DNA from: Vicia villosa
Lineage: Eukaryota > Streptophyta > Magnoliopsida > Fabales > Fabaceae
NCBI RefSeq assembly: GCF_029867415.1
Contig: NC_081185.1
Coordinates: 110,967,617-111,031,616, forward strand
Length of the DNA: 64,000 bases
Reading direction: 5' to 3'
In this document: piece by piece, positions 19,501-29,736 of the stretch
Layout of the letters: each line of letters starts with the position of its first letter
How positions within the stretch are numbered: the first letter of the stretch is position 1
The notes under the pieces: generated by a model
What the model was told of the DNA's origin: nothing
The model's input: only the letters and a program-made list of their open reading frames with translations
Databases searched by the model: none
Translations under genes and position numbers: made by a program

Positions 19501-19554
19501 GATAGGTTTAAGTTCATTCTGAAGAATATCAGTATGGATTTATGCCCAAAATGA
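16420..19554 (+). CDS. pol: Pol polyprotein of SIRE element 2 (protease, integrase, RT, RNase H)
   Basis: A continuous 1,044-codon frame with the copia domain order. It opens with the aspartic protease motif DSGCSRHMTG (Asp19). The integrase zinc finger begins WHRRLGH (His148) and has its CXXC near residue 185. The integrase core triad is Asp213, Asp276, Glu312 (D,D-35-E spacing). The reverse transcriptase runs from about residue 560 with YVDD at 730-733. RNase H has the CDADYAGD and TTEAEY motifs, and the frame ends shortly after DIFTKPLAEDRF. All catalytic residues I can check are present. The annotated ATG is only the first in frame: in the family this product is made as a fusion with Gag, and here the gag frame differs. 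It is a possible trans donor for element 1. Confidence 0.93.
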   Translation: MQISLTAKRTESKMSWYLDSGCSRHMTGRRSTFQDLVLKPGGEVKFGGDQKGKIISSGTISLGNSPSITNVLLVEGLTHNLLSISQLSDNGYDIIFNQKSCKAVSQKDGSILFTGKRKNNIYKTDLQDLKNQKVTCLMSVSEEQWVWHRRLGHASLRKISQINKLNLVRGLPNLKFKSDALCEACQKGKFSRPAFKSKNVVSSSRPLELLHIDLFGPVKTASVRGKKYGLVIVDDYSRWTWVKFLKHKDESHSVFFEFCTQIQSEKECKIIKVRSDHGGEFENRFFEEFFKENGITHDFSCPRTPQQNGVVERKNRTLQEMARTMINETNMAKHFWAEAINTACYIQNRISIRPILNKTPYELWKNRKPNISYFHPFGCVCFILNTKDHLGKFDSKAQKFFLLGYSERSKGHRVYNTETLVVEESINIRFDDKLGLEKPKQFENFADFDIDISEVEESRSKAAEADSLRSNGSEDQVAASLENLRISEDPTVRRSSRLASAHSEDVILGKKDDPIRTRAFLKNNAECQLGLVSLIEPTSVDQALEDPDWIIAMQEELNQFTRNDVWDLVPRPKGFNIIGTKWVFRNKLSGKGEVVRNKARLVAQGYSQQEGIDYTETFAPVARLESIRLLISFATQHNITLYQMDVKSAFLNGYIDEEVYVHQPPGFEDSMSPNHVFKLKKSLYELKQAPRAWYERLSSFLLENDFTRGKVDTTLFCKTFKKDILICQIYVDDIIFGTSNATLGKKFAKSMQAEFEMSMMGELKYFLGIQINQTSDGTYVHQTKYVKELLKKFNLSESKEAKTPMHPTCVLGKDEVSKKVDQKLYRGMIGSLLYLTASRPDILFSVCLCARFQSDPRESHLTAVKRILRYLKGTTNVGLVYRRSKDYNLVGFCDADYAGDRIERKSTSGSCQFLGSHLISWYSKKQATIALSTTEAEYVAAAGYSTQMLWMRSQLEDYQIYESNIPIFCDNTSAICLSKNPILHSKAKHIEIKHHFIRDYVQKGVISLNFVDTDHQWADIFTKPLAEDRFKFILKNISMDLCPK

Positions 19555-20050
19555 GAAGATCTTATGTATGAGTATCTTCTGAAATGAAATTGGATTTTTT
19601 TTAAGAAGTTCTGATTGAAATCAATTAGAAATTGTGATTCAATTATTACTAACGTTTCATTGTCTAAGTTGATTCAGAATCTCTTTAAAAGCAAAACAGC
19701 TGTAACTGGCTATCCAGATGGTAAACACGTGTTCACTATTTCTGGACAAGCGTGCGTACAGTTGAGGGGACGTCTACTTAGGTAACTGTGCAAATCTCGT
19801 CTTTTGTCATTATTATCTCTCCTCACGTCATGTTACATTAAATGCCATTCATCATTTCTTTTATTGTCCTTTTCTTTTTTATATTCCTCGAACGTTTCCC
19901 TCTTCTTTTTCCCTCTATTTATTCCTTCATTTCGTTGCATTTTTTTTTTAATAAGTCTTGGCTCTCTTTCTCTTTCTTTCTCTCTCTTGTCCAACAAAGT
20001 TTTTCTTTGGCATAAACCCTAGTTCATTCATCTTCAACCTAGCGTTCATC
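19555..20050 (+). other. Element 2 spacer and env leader
   Basis: Non-coding. The stretch at 19740-19800 (AAGCGTGCGTACAG, then ACTTAGGTAACTG) is similar to element 1 at 8390-8440. A CT-rich run and the telo-box AAACCCTAG (20014-20022) come just before the env-like ATG, as in element 1. Confidence 0.6.
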
Positions 20051-20245
20051 ATGAATCCTTTCAACTCAATGAGAACGGATGGAAGGGTTAATCAGTTACA
20101 GGATGTGAAGCATATCTTGGGATGGCTCTCCAAGTCTCTTTCAAGACAGATCTCTTCTTCAATGCTGTTATCAACATTTATCCAAAGGAAGAAGACCTTC
20201 TTGAGTCACTGGAGCCCGTTTGCAACATTAGCTCCCTGTCTATGA
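20051..20245 (+). pseudogene. Env-like ORF remnant of element 2
   Basis: Starts MNP at the position of the 819-residue ORF of element 1, in a matching leader, but ends after 65 codons. The sequence from 20246 to 20410 has lost frame. Nearly all of the globular, Ser/Pro-rich and coiled-coil parts are absent, so this is an internal deletion of more than 2 kb relative to element 1. Confidence 0.65.
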
Positions 20246-20563
20246 ACTGTCCCTCACTTCCTCTTTGGTCTCTTGGATCTCTCCTACAGTGGAGGTTCTA
20301 GTCTGGACAGGCATGAAGAGTTTTTCAAGCTTTCATGGCTGAACAAACTGAAGACCAGAGGGTTCTTGAGTTGTTTGCGCAGTCTTCGCGTAGGATAGTG
20401 TCTTAGGCTTTAAGTCTTTGTAGTTTTCTTTCCTTGTTGCATCTGTTTTCTGCATACACCTTTTGTAATCCTTCTTGTTGAAATCAATGAAAAGTTATTT
20501 ATGTTTCTTTCTTTTTGTCTCTTGCTTTACATCTGAATCTTTTATGCTTTTTGATGTTATGAC

Positions 20564-20579
20564 AAAAAGGGGGAGAAAA
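20564..20579 (+). other. Extra polypurine tract inside element 2
   Basis: AAAAAGGGGGAGAAAA after TGATGTTATGAC, about 1.1 kb before the terminal tract, in the same place as 11267 in element 1. Conservation in both subfamilies suggests a function such as a second plus-strand primer site, or shared ancestry only. Confidence 0.55.
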
Positions 20580-21140
20580 TATATGATAAATGATCTGATT
20601 AATATTATCAGTTACCGAGTAAAAAGGCTCCACATTTACTAACAGAACTTGCAAAGTTCTATGTTTTTAAGTTGTGTTGTTGCAGGAATCAAAGATTCAA
20701 GATCAACATAAGAAGCAACAAAATGAATCAAGCTCTTGGATTCTTGAAGCAAGCTGGGTGCTAGGAAGCTTCAGAATCAGAAGCAAGAAGGAAGAATGAT
20801 CAGAAATAGCTCTTGGATTCTTGAAGCAAGCTGAGTGCTAGAAAGCTTCAGAATCAGAAGCAAGAAGGAAGAATGATCAGAAATTCTGATAATAGAATAT
20901 GATCCAAATCATTGTCTATTTGCTCTGATACATTGTCTATTGGATCTGATATATTCTATATGGCTTATATGGCTCTGATACATATTTTGTGTTCTGATAC
21001 ACATTTTATGTTCTAACTCATTCATGCTGACTTTTGTCGTTTAGTGTTGTTCTGTAACATTTCAGGATGTAGAGATGCTCTGGTACATTCAACAATGTTC
21101 TGATACAATCTAGCATGAAGTGATGTAAGAAGAAATTCAA

Positions 21141-21714
21141 AGCTCTGAAGCTATCCGAGGGAAGCAGAGATCAGAAGCTGTGAATGTTCTAAAGATCCAG
21201 AAAACTCAAGTTCTGAAGCTGTCCTAAATGGAAGCATGAATCAGAAGCTGTGAATGTTCTGAAGATCAAAGAAATTCAAGTTCTGAAGTTGTCCTAAATG
21301 GAAGCAGGAATCAGAAGCTGTGAATGTTCTAAAGATCAAAGAAATTCAAGTTCTGAAGCTGTCCTAAATGGAAGCAGGAATCAGAAGCTGTGAGTGTTCT
21401 AGGGATCTAAAGAAATTCAAGTTCTGAAGCTGTCCAATGGAAGCAGAAGTCAGAAACTATGAATTATCAGAAGACAGAGGCTTATGTGATCGTCTCTACC
21501 GAAATAATCAGGGAAGTCTTTTATTATTAAAGTTCTTCGAGTATTTATTTCAGGGGGAGATTATTCATCTCAGGGGGAGATTGTTAATCTCAGAGGGAGA
21601 CATACTCACATGCTTATGCTATAGCTGTGTAATTTGTCTTTAGCCGTCTGCTCCTTCTGATCGCAAATTCATATCATTTATATATGTTTTTGTCATCATC
21701 AAAAAGGGAGAGAT
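21141..21714 (+). repeat. Element 2 3' tail: five 70-bp repeats and polypurine tract
   Basis: Units start at 21141, 21210, 21280, 21350 and 21421, one more than in element 1. CAGGGGGAGA blocks follow (21553-21600, the third altered to CAGAGGGAGA). The terminal tract is AAAAAGGGAGAGAT (21701-21714), with one G changed to A compared with element 1. Confidence 0.85.
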
Positions 21715-22927
21715 TGTTAGAACAAGATTTGTTCTGATCAATATTCTTAGTTTTGATGACAACAAGGATATGAATTTTGTGTAAGATAATGTGGTACTCT
21801 AATACATTGCAATTTCCCTTTCAGGAAATATATAAAGAGTATGCATAAATCAGCGCTCAGAAGCTTTGTCTCAGAAGGTTCAGCATGCAACATCAGAACA
21901 TGGTCTGGCAAGACATCAGAAGATGGTCAAGGCAGAATCAGAACATGGGTCTATGGAAGCATCAGAAGAACTTGAGATCAGAAGCAGAAGCACTGAAGTT
22001 CTCATGGTATCACGCTCAGAAGCACTTCAAGGTCAGAAGACAAGAAGATGCTATGCACCAAGCTGATTGACTCTGATGATATTCAAATATTATATTCACA
22101 AACATCAGATCAGAAGAAAGTACAAGTGGCAGGCTACGTTGACTGACAAAAGGAACGTTGGAAGCTATTAAAGGCAACGTCAGTAGACATAGCGTGAACA
22201 AGGCTCGAGGTAGTTGACAAAAGCGTGAAACATTAAATGCAATGCTGTACGGAACACGCAAAGCATTAAATGCGCCCAACGGTCATCTTCTCAAACGCCT
22301 ATAAGTATGAAGTTCTGATGAGAAGCAAGGTTAACAACTCTGAACCAATTCTGTGAATATTAACTTGCTGAAACGCTGTTCAATTCAAAGCTCAGAAACT
22401 TCATCTTCATCAAAGCTCACTACATTGCTGTTGTAATATATTAGTGAGATTAAGCTTAAACGTTAAGAGAAATATCACAGTTGTGATTATAGCTTTTCAG
22501 AAGCATTTGTAATACTCTTAATTGATTACATTAAGTTGTAAGGAACTAGAGTGATCGTGTTGATCAGAATACTCTAGGAAGTCTTAGAGGTTATCTAAGC
22601 AGTTGTAACTAGAGTGATCGTGTTGATCAGGAAACTCTAGAAAGTCTTAGAAGGTATCTAAGCAGTTGTTCCTGGAGTGATCAATTTGTGATCAAAATAC
22701 TCTAGAAGACTTAGTCGCGGACTAAGTGGAAAACCATTGTAATCTGTTGCGATTAGTGGATTAAATCCTCAGGTGAGGTAAATCACTCCGTGGGGGTGGA
22801 CTGGAGTAGTTTAGTTAACAACGAACCAGGATAAAAATAACTGTGCAATTTATCTTTATCGTTCAAGTTTTTAGACTACACTTATTCAAACCCCCCCCCC
22901 CCTTTCTAAGTGTTTTTCTATCCTTCA
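21715..22927 (+). repeat. SIRE LTR D, complete 3' LTR (1,213 bp)
   Basis: From TGTTAGAACA to CTATCCTTCA with an expanded C run near 22891-22904. No primer binding site follows; unrelated DNA starts at 22928. It has the same internal GATCGTGTTGATCAG repeats as LTR A. Confidence 0.95.
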
Positions 22928-24236
22928 ACACCCCACATATTTTAGTAATTCACAAATTACTCATAGGCAAATTTGTGTCAAAAGTGCGAACTAAATTTTT
23001 GATAATTCATTTAAAATTCTCAGTAGTCGACCAAATTTTCAATATTTATTTTTAAATTACCGCTATTAATGTATACCTTTTTTTAAAAAAAAAAATCTTG
23101 TATCTTTAAACTACAAATTATAAATATTAAATAATATGAAGTATTTAATAAATATGATTTAATTTATAAATTACAAATTATATTCAATAATATAATAAAA
23201 TTAATTTTTATTAATTTTTTATTTTAAAAATGTGACATGGCATAAATCGTGTGATATGGAGCCACATACATAATGACACATCATAAAATAAAGGGCCAAC
23301 TAGACAAATTTGAAGGAGAACAAAAAAAAAATCAAAAAATATGAAATAGAGGGACAAAAAAGCTATATTTTATAAATGGGGACTTAAAAATTATTAAAAT
23401 CAAAAGAGGGGGATAAAAGGTGTATTTAAGTCTAACTATAATAATAGAAATAGAGACAATTATCGATGCACCACTCTTAATACTATATGTAGTCTTTAGG
23501 CCAAAAGCGCTTTTTAATTTATTTTTGGGCTTGAATACTGGTCTAATAAGAACGTTATCCTCAAGATTCATGGAGGAATGGTCATGTGGCAATCTATGAT
23601 TGGAGGAGGAAAATTGAAGTTGTTGCATTAAAGTCCAAGTTGATGTCACGTGGGATTCCTGAGGAGAAAAAATAGGAAAAATGTTGCAATTATATGTGTG
23701 TCATGTGGTGGAAAGGAAAGAGGGGAAAAGTTGGTGGTATCATGTGACTTAGAGGAGTTTGGGGAAAAAGAGAGGGATGGGGCAGGGGGTTGAGGATCTT
23801 GGATTTAGTTAAACTAGATCTATCATTTAGTTTGTGATGAATTTGTAGTTGATCTAATTCTATGAAAGGTTTGATGCTATGGGGCTACAAGAATATCTTC
23901 TCGAAGGTACGTAAGCTTACGATATGTACTGGCAAATTCATTCCTTTATATTACTGTCTGTGCTTTTGATTTTAGATTGCACTCCACAATTAAAATTGTA
24001 ATATCAAATGTTTGTTTCAAGATTCAAAAAGGTTGAAATAGTCATCTTTTTCAAATCATTGTTTTTTCTTTGGAAATTGTAATATATAAATTCATGATTA
24101 ACACGTTATATATTACACATAAGTAATGATACCATTTATTTCTAGTGTAAAATTGATGAAAAAAATGAGATCAATCATATAGATAGTACAAAAAATGAAA
24201 GATTGTAGACAAATGTAAAAAATGAATCATGCAATT
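22928..24236. other. Intergenic AT-rich DNA, no recognisable gene
   Basis: Short frames occur on both strands but none shows a domain or codon pattern. A purine-rich strand (23690-23800) and simple A/T tracts (about 23080 and 23330) are the only notable compositions. Confidence 0.6.
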
Positions 24237-25285
24237 GACTTCAATGATTTTATTAGTTTACAGCCATATGAGCCATATGAAGTAATTCCCCATCACTTTT
24301 GCTTATTACTTATGATGGTTTTATTATTGTCATGTTTTGTTTCTAAATAATGAGAAAATCAAGTGAAATGTTATTTGTCCATCGGGATATCTTTCCAAAT
24401 CTTGATGAGTTAGAGATGTCTATTGAAATTATTCATCCACATAAAAAATCCTTCAATGTAATCATTGTAGAAACTAAAAAATTCAAGCAATTTGCCAATT
24501 AAACATTCCACCTCCATACAGTGTATACAATAAGAAAACATTACTCAATTTGAATTATGATAGGATTCCTAACAATCTCCAAATAGAATATGAAGTCGAA
24601 ACAATAGCATACTTGATATCTGGTTCCATTTGAAAAGTTAATGCCAAGTTCTTTTACTTCATTCATCATGATGAAAGGAGTCTATTGATAAAGTTTTTGA
24701 GTTATATTTAATGTATTGAATCCTGTCATAACCCAATTTGTAGAATAGTTTTCTTACTGTGCATTCTATATGGAATTGGAGAGTTCAACTTATAAAATGA
24801 TTGAACTTTTCCCTCCTACAATAATTAAATTAGATATGCATACTTTATGAAAGCTATAGCCAATTCACATATTTTTATGCATGGACAAGTAGTATAGTTA
24901 TAATAAACATTTTCAATTAATCAAGATTTCAGCTTGATGGAATTTTTGCAAATAACTTTTCACGATTCGTCCATTTATTCGACACTAAGCTTGTCAATAA
25001 TAATGTCTTGAAATGTAATAAGTAAAAAATATGGAGAATTATTTCATATGGTAGAAACTTATAAGATCTTTAATTTAATCGCATGTTCCTTTTTTTTTTC
25101 TTTGATGTACAACCATCTGTTAGTATAATATCATGTCTACTATTTTTTTCATTGCACTCTAAATATTAACGTTATTGTTAATCATGAGAAATAAAGAATG
25201 TATTATTTATGAGCTAATATATTAGCGTTTAAAAAGTGAAAAGAATAAACCGACAAAAAATTAGGGCAAATGAAAGTTTAAGTTA
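24237..25285. repeat. Segmental duplication copy A (largely free of insertions)
   Basis: Aligns collinearly with pieces of 25725-36065. Shared anchors include AGTTAGAGATGT / AATTAGAGATGT (24410 and 25870), GAATTATGATAGGATTC (24551 and 28061), AAACATTTTCAATTAATCAAG (24906 and 30271) and ACCGACAAAAAA / ACCAACAAAAAA (25249 and 36012). It is non-coding by eye. Copy A shows the order of the host DNA before the transposons entered copy B. Confidence 0.85.
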
Positions 25286-25724
25286 TGGTAATTTTGTTTG
25301 CCTGCTTCACTAAATTTCTTCTAATAAATCTGGTCGTGACTTGAATTGTATCCACCTTATAATTCGCCTTTGGTTTGGGGTGATGTTGCAGGTTTAGTTT
25401 TATTTAAAAAATAATTATTATTAATTCTTGTTTGAGTTGATGACTGAATGCTTTTTTTTTTTAATAAGGTTATATAACAAGGACACAAAAAGAGAGGGGG
25501 ACTACCCAAGACCCTCTCAACCAGATGTAAACCAAAAGAAAGGTAAATCTAGTCTATTCTTTACATAATCTTTCCTTAGAAAAAGTGGGAGAGAGGAAAA
25601 TTGAGTGGTATTAGTCAAAGAAAAACCTAAGTGAGAAATGACATATGCGCAACTATTCCCTTCTCTAAAAATATGAGAAACAACAAAATTCTACTGAGAG
25701 ACTAAATAAATACAATTCAGCTAA
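25286..25724. other. Spacer between the duplication copies
   Basis: Unassigned DNA with a T tract (25451-25463) followed by AATAAGG and then ACACAAAAAGAGAGGGGG. It may be an old LINE 3' end read backwards, but there is no domain to confirm this. Confidence 0.35.
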
Positions 25725-25885
25725 TTTACTACCATATGAAATAATTCTCCATCATTTTTCCTTATTACCTTTAATGGTTATATTATTGGCAAACTTTGTT
25801 TCAAAGGAATAGGAAAATCTCGTGGAATGTTATTTGTCCATTTGAAGATCTATAACATAATCTTGATGAATTAGAGATGTTAATT

Positions 25886-27882
25886 CACTACAAGAAATCC
25901 TCTCCCCAACGACATATTTTAGCGACGTGGAAAACACGTGGCTCAATATTTCTAGTTGCGACGTGAGATACACTTCGCAAGGTGATTTTAAATATTAAAT
26001 AACTTTATAGCCATAAAGTAATCAGAAGTCAGGCATTGGGTTATGTGAAAAAAGGTTGCCACGTGGGATACACGTCGCTACATTAAATTTATAAATTAAA
26101 ATATTAAAAGCTATAACATTCACATGGGGGGAGACTCAAATTTTTAAAAAGTTGGTTGTGACGTTACAAACACGTCGCAACATTTAGAAACCAAACACAA
26201 CGTTTCACTGAAGTGACATGGTGCCAGCTTTGCAGGAAGAGACATTAATTTATTTTACTGTTGTCATGTTGCGACGTGGTTCTCACGTGGCAAATAGCGA
26301 TGTGATTCTCACGTTGCTACATTGTGTATTTATGTATGCAATTCACTTCACTCCACCACCATTCATTAGAACAACAACATAATTTATTTTCGTTTCCTCT
26401 CCAAAATCAGAACCACAACCCTTCTCTCCCAAAACCAGAAATCCAACCCTTCTCTCCCAAAATCCAATTGCAAAACCAATTCAATCCCAAATATTTTTCT
26501 TATATCAAAGGTAATTAAAGTTACATCAGTATTTTCTTATAATTTCATTCTATATTCTGTTTTTAATTTTTGATTTTTTTTTGTATAGAATTAGTAGATT
26601 GAAGAAGGTGGAGTAGATTGAAGAAGGAGGAGTAGATTGAAGAAGAGGTAAGTTATTTTTTTCTAATGTAGTATATTTTTAATAGATTTATTAGGTTATT
26701 TTTGTATAGATTTTAAAGATATAAGTTTTTTTGTATAGATTATAATGTGATATATTTTTAATAGATTAAATAGATTTAATAGGATATTTTTAATATATTT
26801 TCGTTTTTTGTATAAATTAATAGATTTATTAGGTTATTTTTTAATTAGGTTATTTTATAAATTAAAACGAAATTATAAATTAAATAATTATTTATAAAAA
26901 CTTAAAAAATAAAACAGAATATAGTAAATAAAATAAAAACGAAAATTAAATATATTTTTTATTAATATTTTTAAAACTATTAGAACAAAACAGATATATT
27001 AAAACTATTATATATTAATATTATTAAAACAAAATTTTTGTTTAATATTTTACAATATATAAAATAGATTATTATAAATATTAGTATAATTTTAAAACAA
27101 ATATAATAGTTATATATATTATAAAGTTTTCATTTTTAAGAATATAATATAGATATATATTATAAAGTTCTCACTTTAAAAAATAGATTATTATAACTTA
27201 AACAAATTTAATATATTCAAAACTAATATAATAATTATATATATTATAAAGTTTTCATTTTTAATTTTTATTATATATATTATTTATAATAATGAGTAAT
27301 ATTATACTATATTTAAAAAAATACAGAATATATATGATATTTATATATTTTAAAAAGAATTTTTATATATGTAATACGCCCAGTCAGCCAAACAAGGAAA
27401 TCAAATGCCCAGTCAGCAAGATTCTCCACGCCTAGTCAGCCAAACATGAAATAGGGGGTGTCTGAAAACATAATCTTTTTTCTAAGGGGCGAAGACCAAA
27501 TTTTTTTTAATAAGGGGAAAATTAAATCTCGCTACTATTGCAGGGGGTGAAAGCCATTTAACCCTAAATTTTATTATATAAAATATATTTTATAAATTTT
27601 ATTATATATAACATTCAAAGTAGCGACGTGAGACCAACGTCGCTATATAAGTCAATATCACAATCCCCACACCTGCTCTGTGTGCAGAGAGATTTTCCTC
27701 ATATAACTTTATTGCGACGTGGGAATCACGTCGCTACCTTCTGACATGTCTTCCACGTCGCTACTACTTTGCCACACGTGCTCCTGTGACCTAGCAGCAC
27801 ACGTCGCTATTGTTTGATTGTGACGTGATTTTTAACATTGCGACGTGGCATCCACGTCGCTGTAGAGCAGTTTTTTGTAGTG
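25886..27882 (+). mobile_element. Non-autonomous CACTA element, 1,997 bp, TSD ATT
   Basis: Starts CACTACAAGAAAT and ends TTTTTTGTAGTG, with the 3-bp duplication ATT at 25883-25885 and 27883-27885. Subterminal GCGACGTG / CACGTCGC motifs crowd both ends (25920-26310 and 27620-27860). The interior is AT-rich. Three near-repeats of GCCCAGTCAGCCAAACA lie at 27378-27450. No transposase remains. It shares subterminal motifs and ATTCACATGGGG with the CACTA relic at 113-2675, so both belong to one family and this copy probably moved with a relative's transposase. Confidence 0.95.
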
Positions 27883-28348
27883 ATTGAAATTATCCATCCA
27901 CTTGGAAAAATCCTTCATTGTAAGTTGTTTAAACCTTTTACATATTAACCAAGTATGCATATCAAACTTAATCATTGTAGAAACTCGGAAATTCAACCAA
28001 TTTGTAAATTGAACACTCCACATGTATACAACGTGTACAGTGATGAAAATGTCACTCTACTTGAATTATGATAGGATTCATAACATTATCCGAATGGTTG
28101 ATTAATGATTTCATTATTTCTGACAAATGAAGTGCAATATCTTGACATTAACTTCTCAAATAGAATATGAAGTTGAAACAATTGCATATTTGATAATTGA
28201 TTCCATTTGAAAAGTTAATGTCAAGTTCTTTTACTTCATTCATCACGATGAAAGGAGTTCATTGGAATTTTTTTTGAGTTTTATCTAATATAATGAATCC
28301 CTTCATAACCCAGTATGAGGAATAATTTTCTTGTTATGCACTCTATGG

Positions 28349-28821
28349 CTCTGTTTGGCATGCCACTTTTTGAGCTTATGTCTTATAGCTTATAGCTTAT
28401 AAGCTCATATAACAATAAAAGATCTGTTTGGTAACGGTCTTTTCATTACGAGCTTATAGCTTAATTTACTAGCTTATAGCTTATTTTTCAGACGCTATTT
28501 CAAATAGCGTTTTAGCTTATAGCTTATAGCTTATTATTTTTTCTTCCATTTTTATCCTTATTATTTTAACCAAAATTCACTTTTACCCTCTATAATTTAT
28601 TTTAATTTAAAATAAAATAATTATATATTAAATGTCCTTTAAGTCATTTTAATTAATCAACTAGTTGAACCGCTAATTTTACCAAACACTTCAATTAGCT
28701 TATCAGCTATAAGTCATCAGTCATCAGCTATAAGCTATAAGCTATCAGTCATCAGCCATCAGCCATAAGCTATCAGCTATCAGCTAGCTTATCAGTCAAC
28801 CGCTATTTTTACCAAACAGAG
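28349..28821. mobile_element. MITE, 473 bp, with CTCTGTTTGG terminal repeats
   Basis: Left end CTCTGTTTGGCATG, right end ACCAAACAGAG. The flanks are TCTATGG on the left and TCTATATGG on the right; copy A has TCTATATGG at the same spot (24767), so the duplication is TCTATATGG with two bases lost on the left. The subterminal DNA is made of AGCTTATAGCTTATA-type repeats on both sides. Probably hAT- or Mutator-like; no protein. Confidence 0.85.
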
Positions 28822-29301
28822 TCTATATGGAATTGGAGAGTTCTCCTTATGAACTAATTAACTTTTTCCACTATTTTAACTACAATAATTAATCAAAAGA
28901 AAAACCACCCCTACAATGAAGGAAGAACTAATCTTCCATTATTTTCAATATCATACACATGAAACCTCTTACATATGTCTATCCATAATTGAAAAAGGAA
29001 CATTCACAAATCTTAAAAAAAATGCTAAAGATAGAATTAAAAAATACTTGAGATTAAGTAGACTGTTTCTCACTTTTTAGCGAGTACAAATAAAAAAATT
29101 ATAAAATTTGAATCAAACAAATAACTTTTTTACTAATTCGTATTTAGTAAAACCCAGACTTAAGTGAATATAAAAAGGGAATTGGATGAATAGATAGAAT
29201 TATTGTGAAGGATATAAACAGAATGAATCTACTAAAATAAGACTATTTATATCATGAAGTTTTTCAAGCATAAAAATCAATTATAATATGTTCAAAAGAA
29301 C

Positions 29302-29505
29302 TTATAAATTTGTCGCATAGAAATCTCTAATATGCTCAGTGATGTCTCTAATAGCACTCGGACCATTTGGTATGAACATGAATGAAGATTTTGAGGATGC
29401 TCCAATTTCCTTCATGGTGTTGAAATATTTAGTTACCAACACCATGTCTTTGACGTCCTTAGCTGATGTTCTGGGTACGTTTTTAGAAAATGCAAGAACA
29501 CTGTC
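29302..29505 (-). pseudogene. HIR (hypersensitive-induced reaction) C-terminal fragment, left arm
   Basis: The minus-strand frame reads [17 protein letters not shown], then [20 protein letters not shown], then [12 protein letters not shown]. It closely follows the conserved C-terminal part of plant HIR proteins, which are membrane-associated SPFH/prohibitin-like proteins of the defence response. Only about 65 codons are present, without the SPFH core or start; the upstream residues of the open frame are foldback sequence. It is a captured exon, not a gene. This arm has kept its reading frame well, with a C-terminus altered after IRD. Confidence 0.8.
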
Positions 29506-29541
29506 CCTTGTCAATATCAAGCTATCATAGACGTACCAAGG

Positions 29542-29736
29542 GACAGTGTTCTTGCATTTTCTGAAAATGTACCTGGAACATCGACTAAGGACGTTAGAGA
29601 CATGGTGTTGGTAACTCAATACTTCAACCCTATTAAGGAAATTCGAAGATCCTCAAGATCTTCATCCGTGTTCATACCACATGGTCCTGGTGCTGTTAGA
29701 GACATCGCTGGGAAGATTAGTGATGATCTCCTTTAG
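29542..29736 (+). pseudogene. HIR C-terminal fragment, right arm
   Basis: The plus-strand frame from GAC at 29542 to TAG at 29734 encodes [44 protein letters not shown] and a terminal LL. In places it is closer to the family consensus than the left arm ([17 protein letters not shown]) and in others less so (RRSSRSS for GASSKSS). It is the inverted partner of 29302-29505, with about 36 bases between the two. Confidence 0.8.

Larger units (their letters stand above)
13546..22927 (+). mobile_element. SIRE-type Ty1-copia element 2 (LTR C to LTR D), pol intact
   Basis: Truncated 5' LTR, primer binding site, broken gag, complete pol, short env remnant, five-unit tail repeat, polypurine variant and complete 3' LTR. 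LTRs C and D are nearly identical, so this insertion is also recent, but it belongs to a subfamily distinct from element 1 (many differences from LTR A, including the TATA region). The left target duplication is lost with the LTR C start, so the right flank (ACACC at 22928) cannot be tested. Confidence 0.9.

Noticed and set aside
28349..28821. The AGCTTATAGCTTATA blocks as a satellite array
   Set aside because: They are bounded by inverted termini and a target duplication, so they belong to the MITE.
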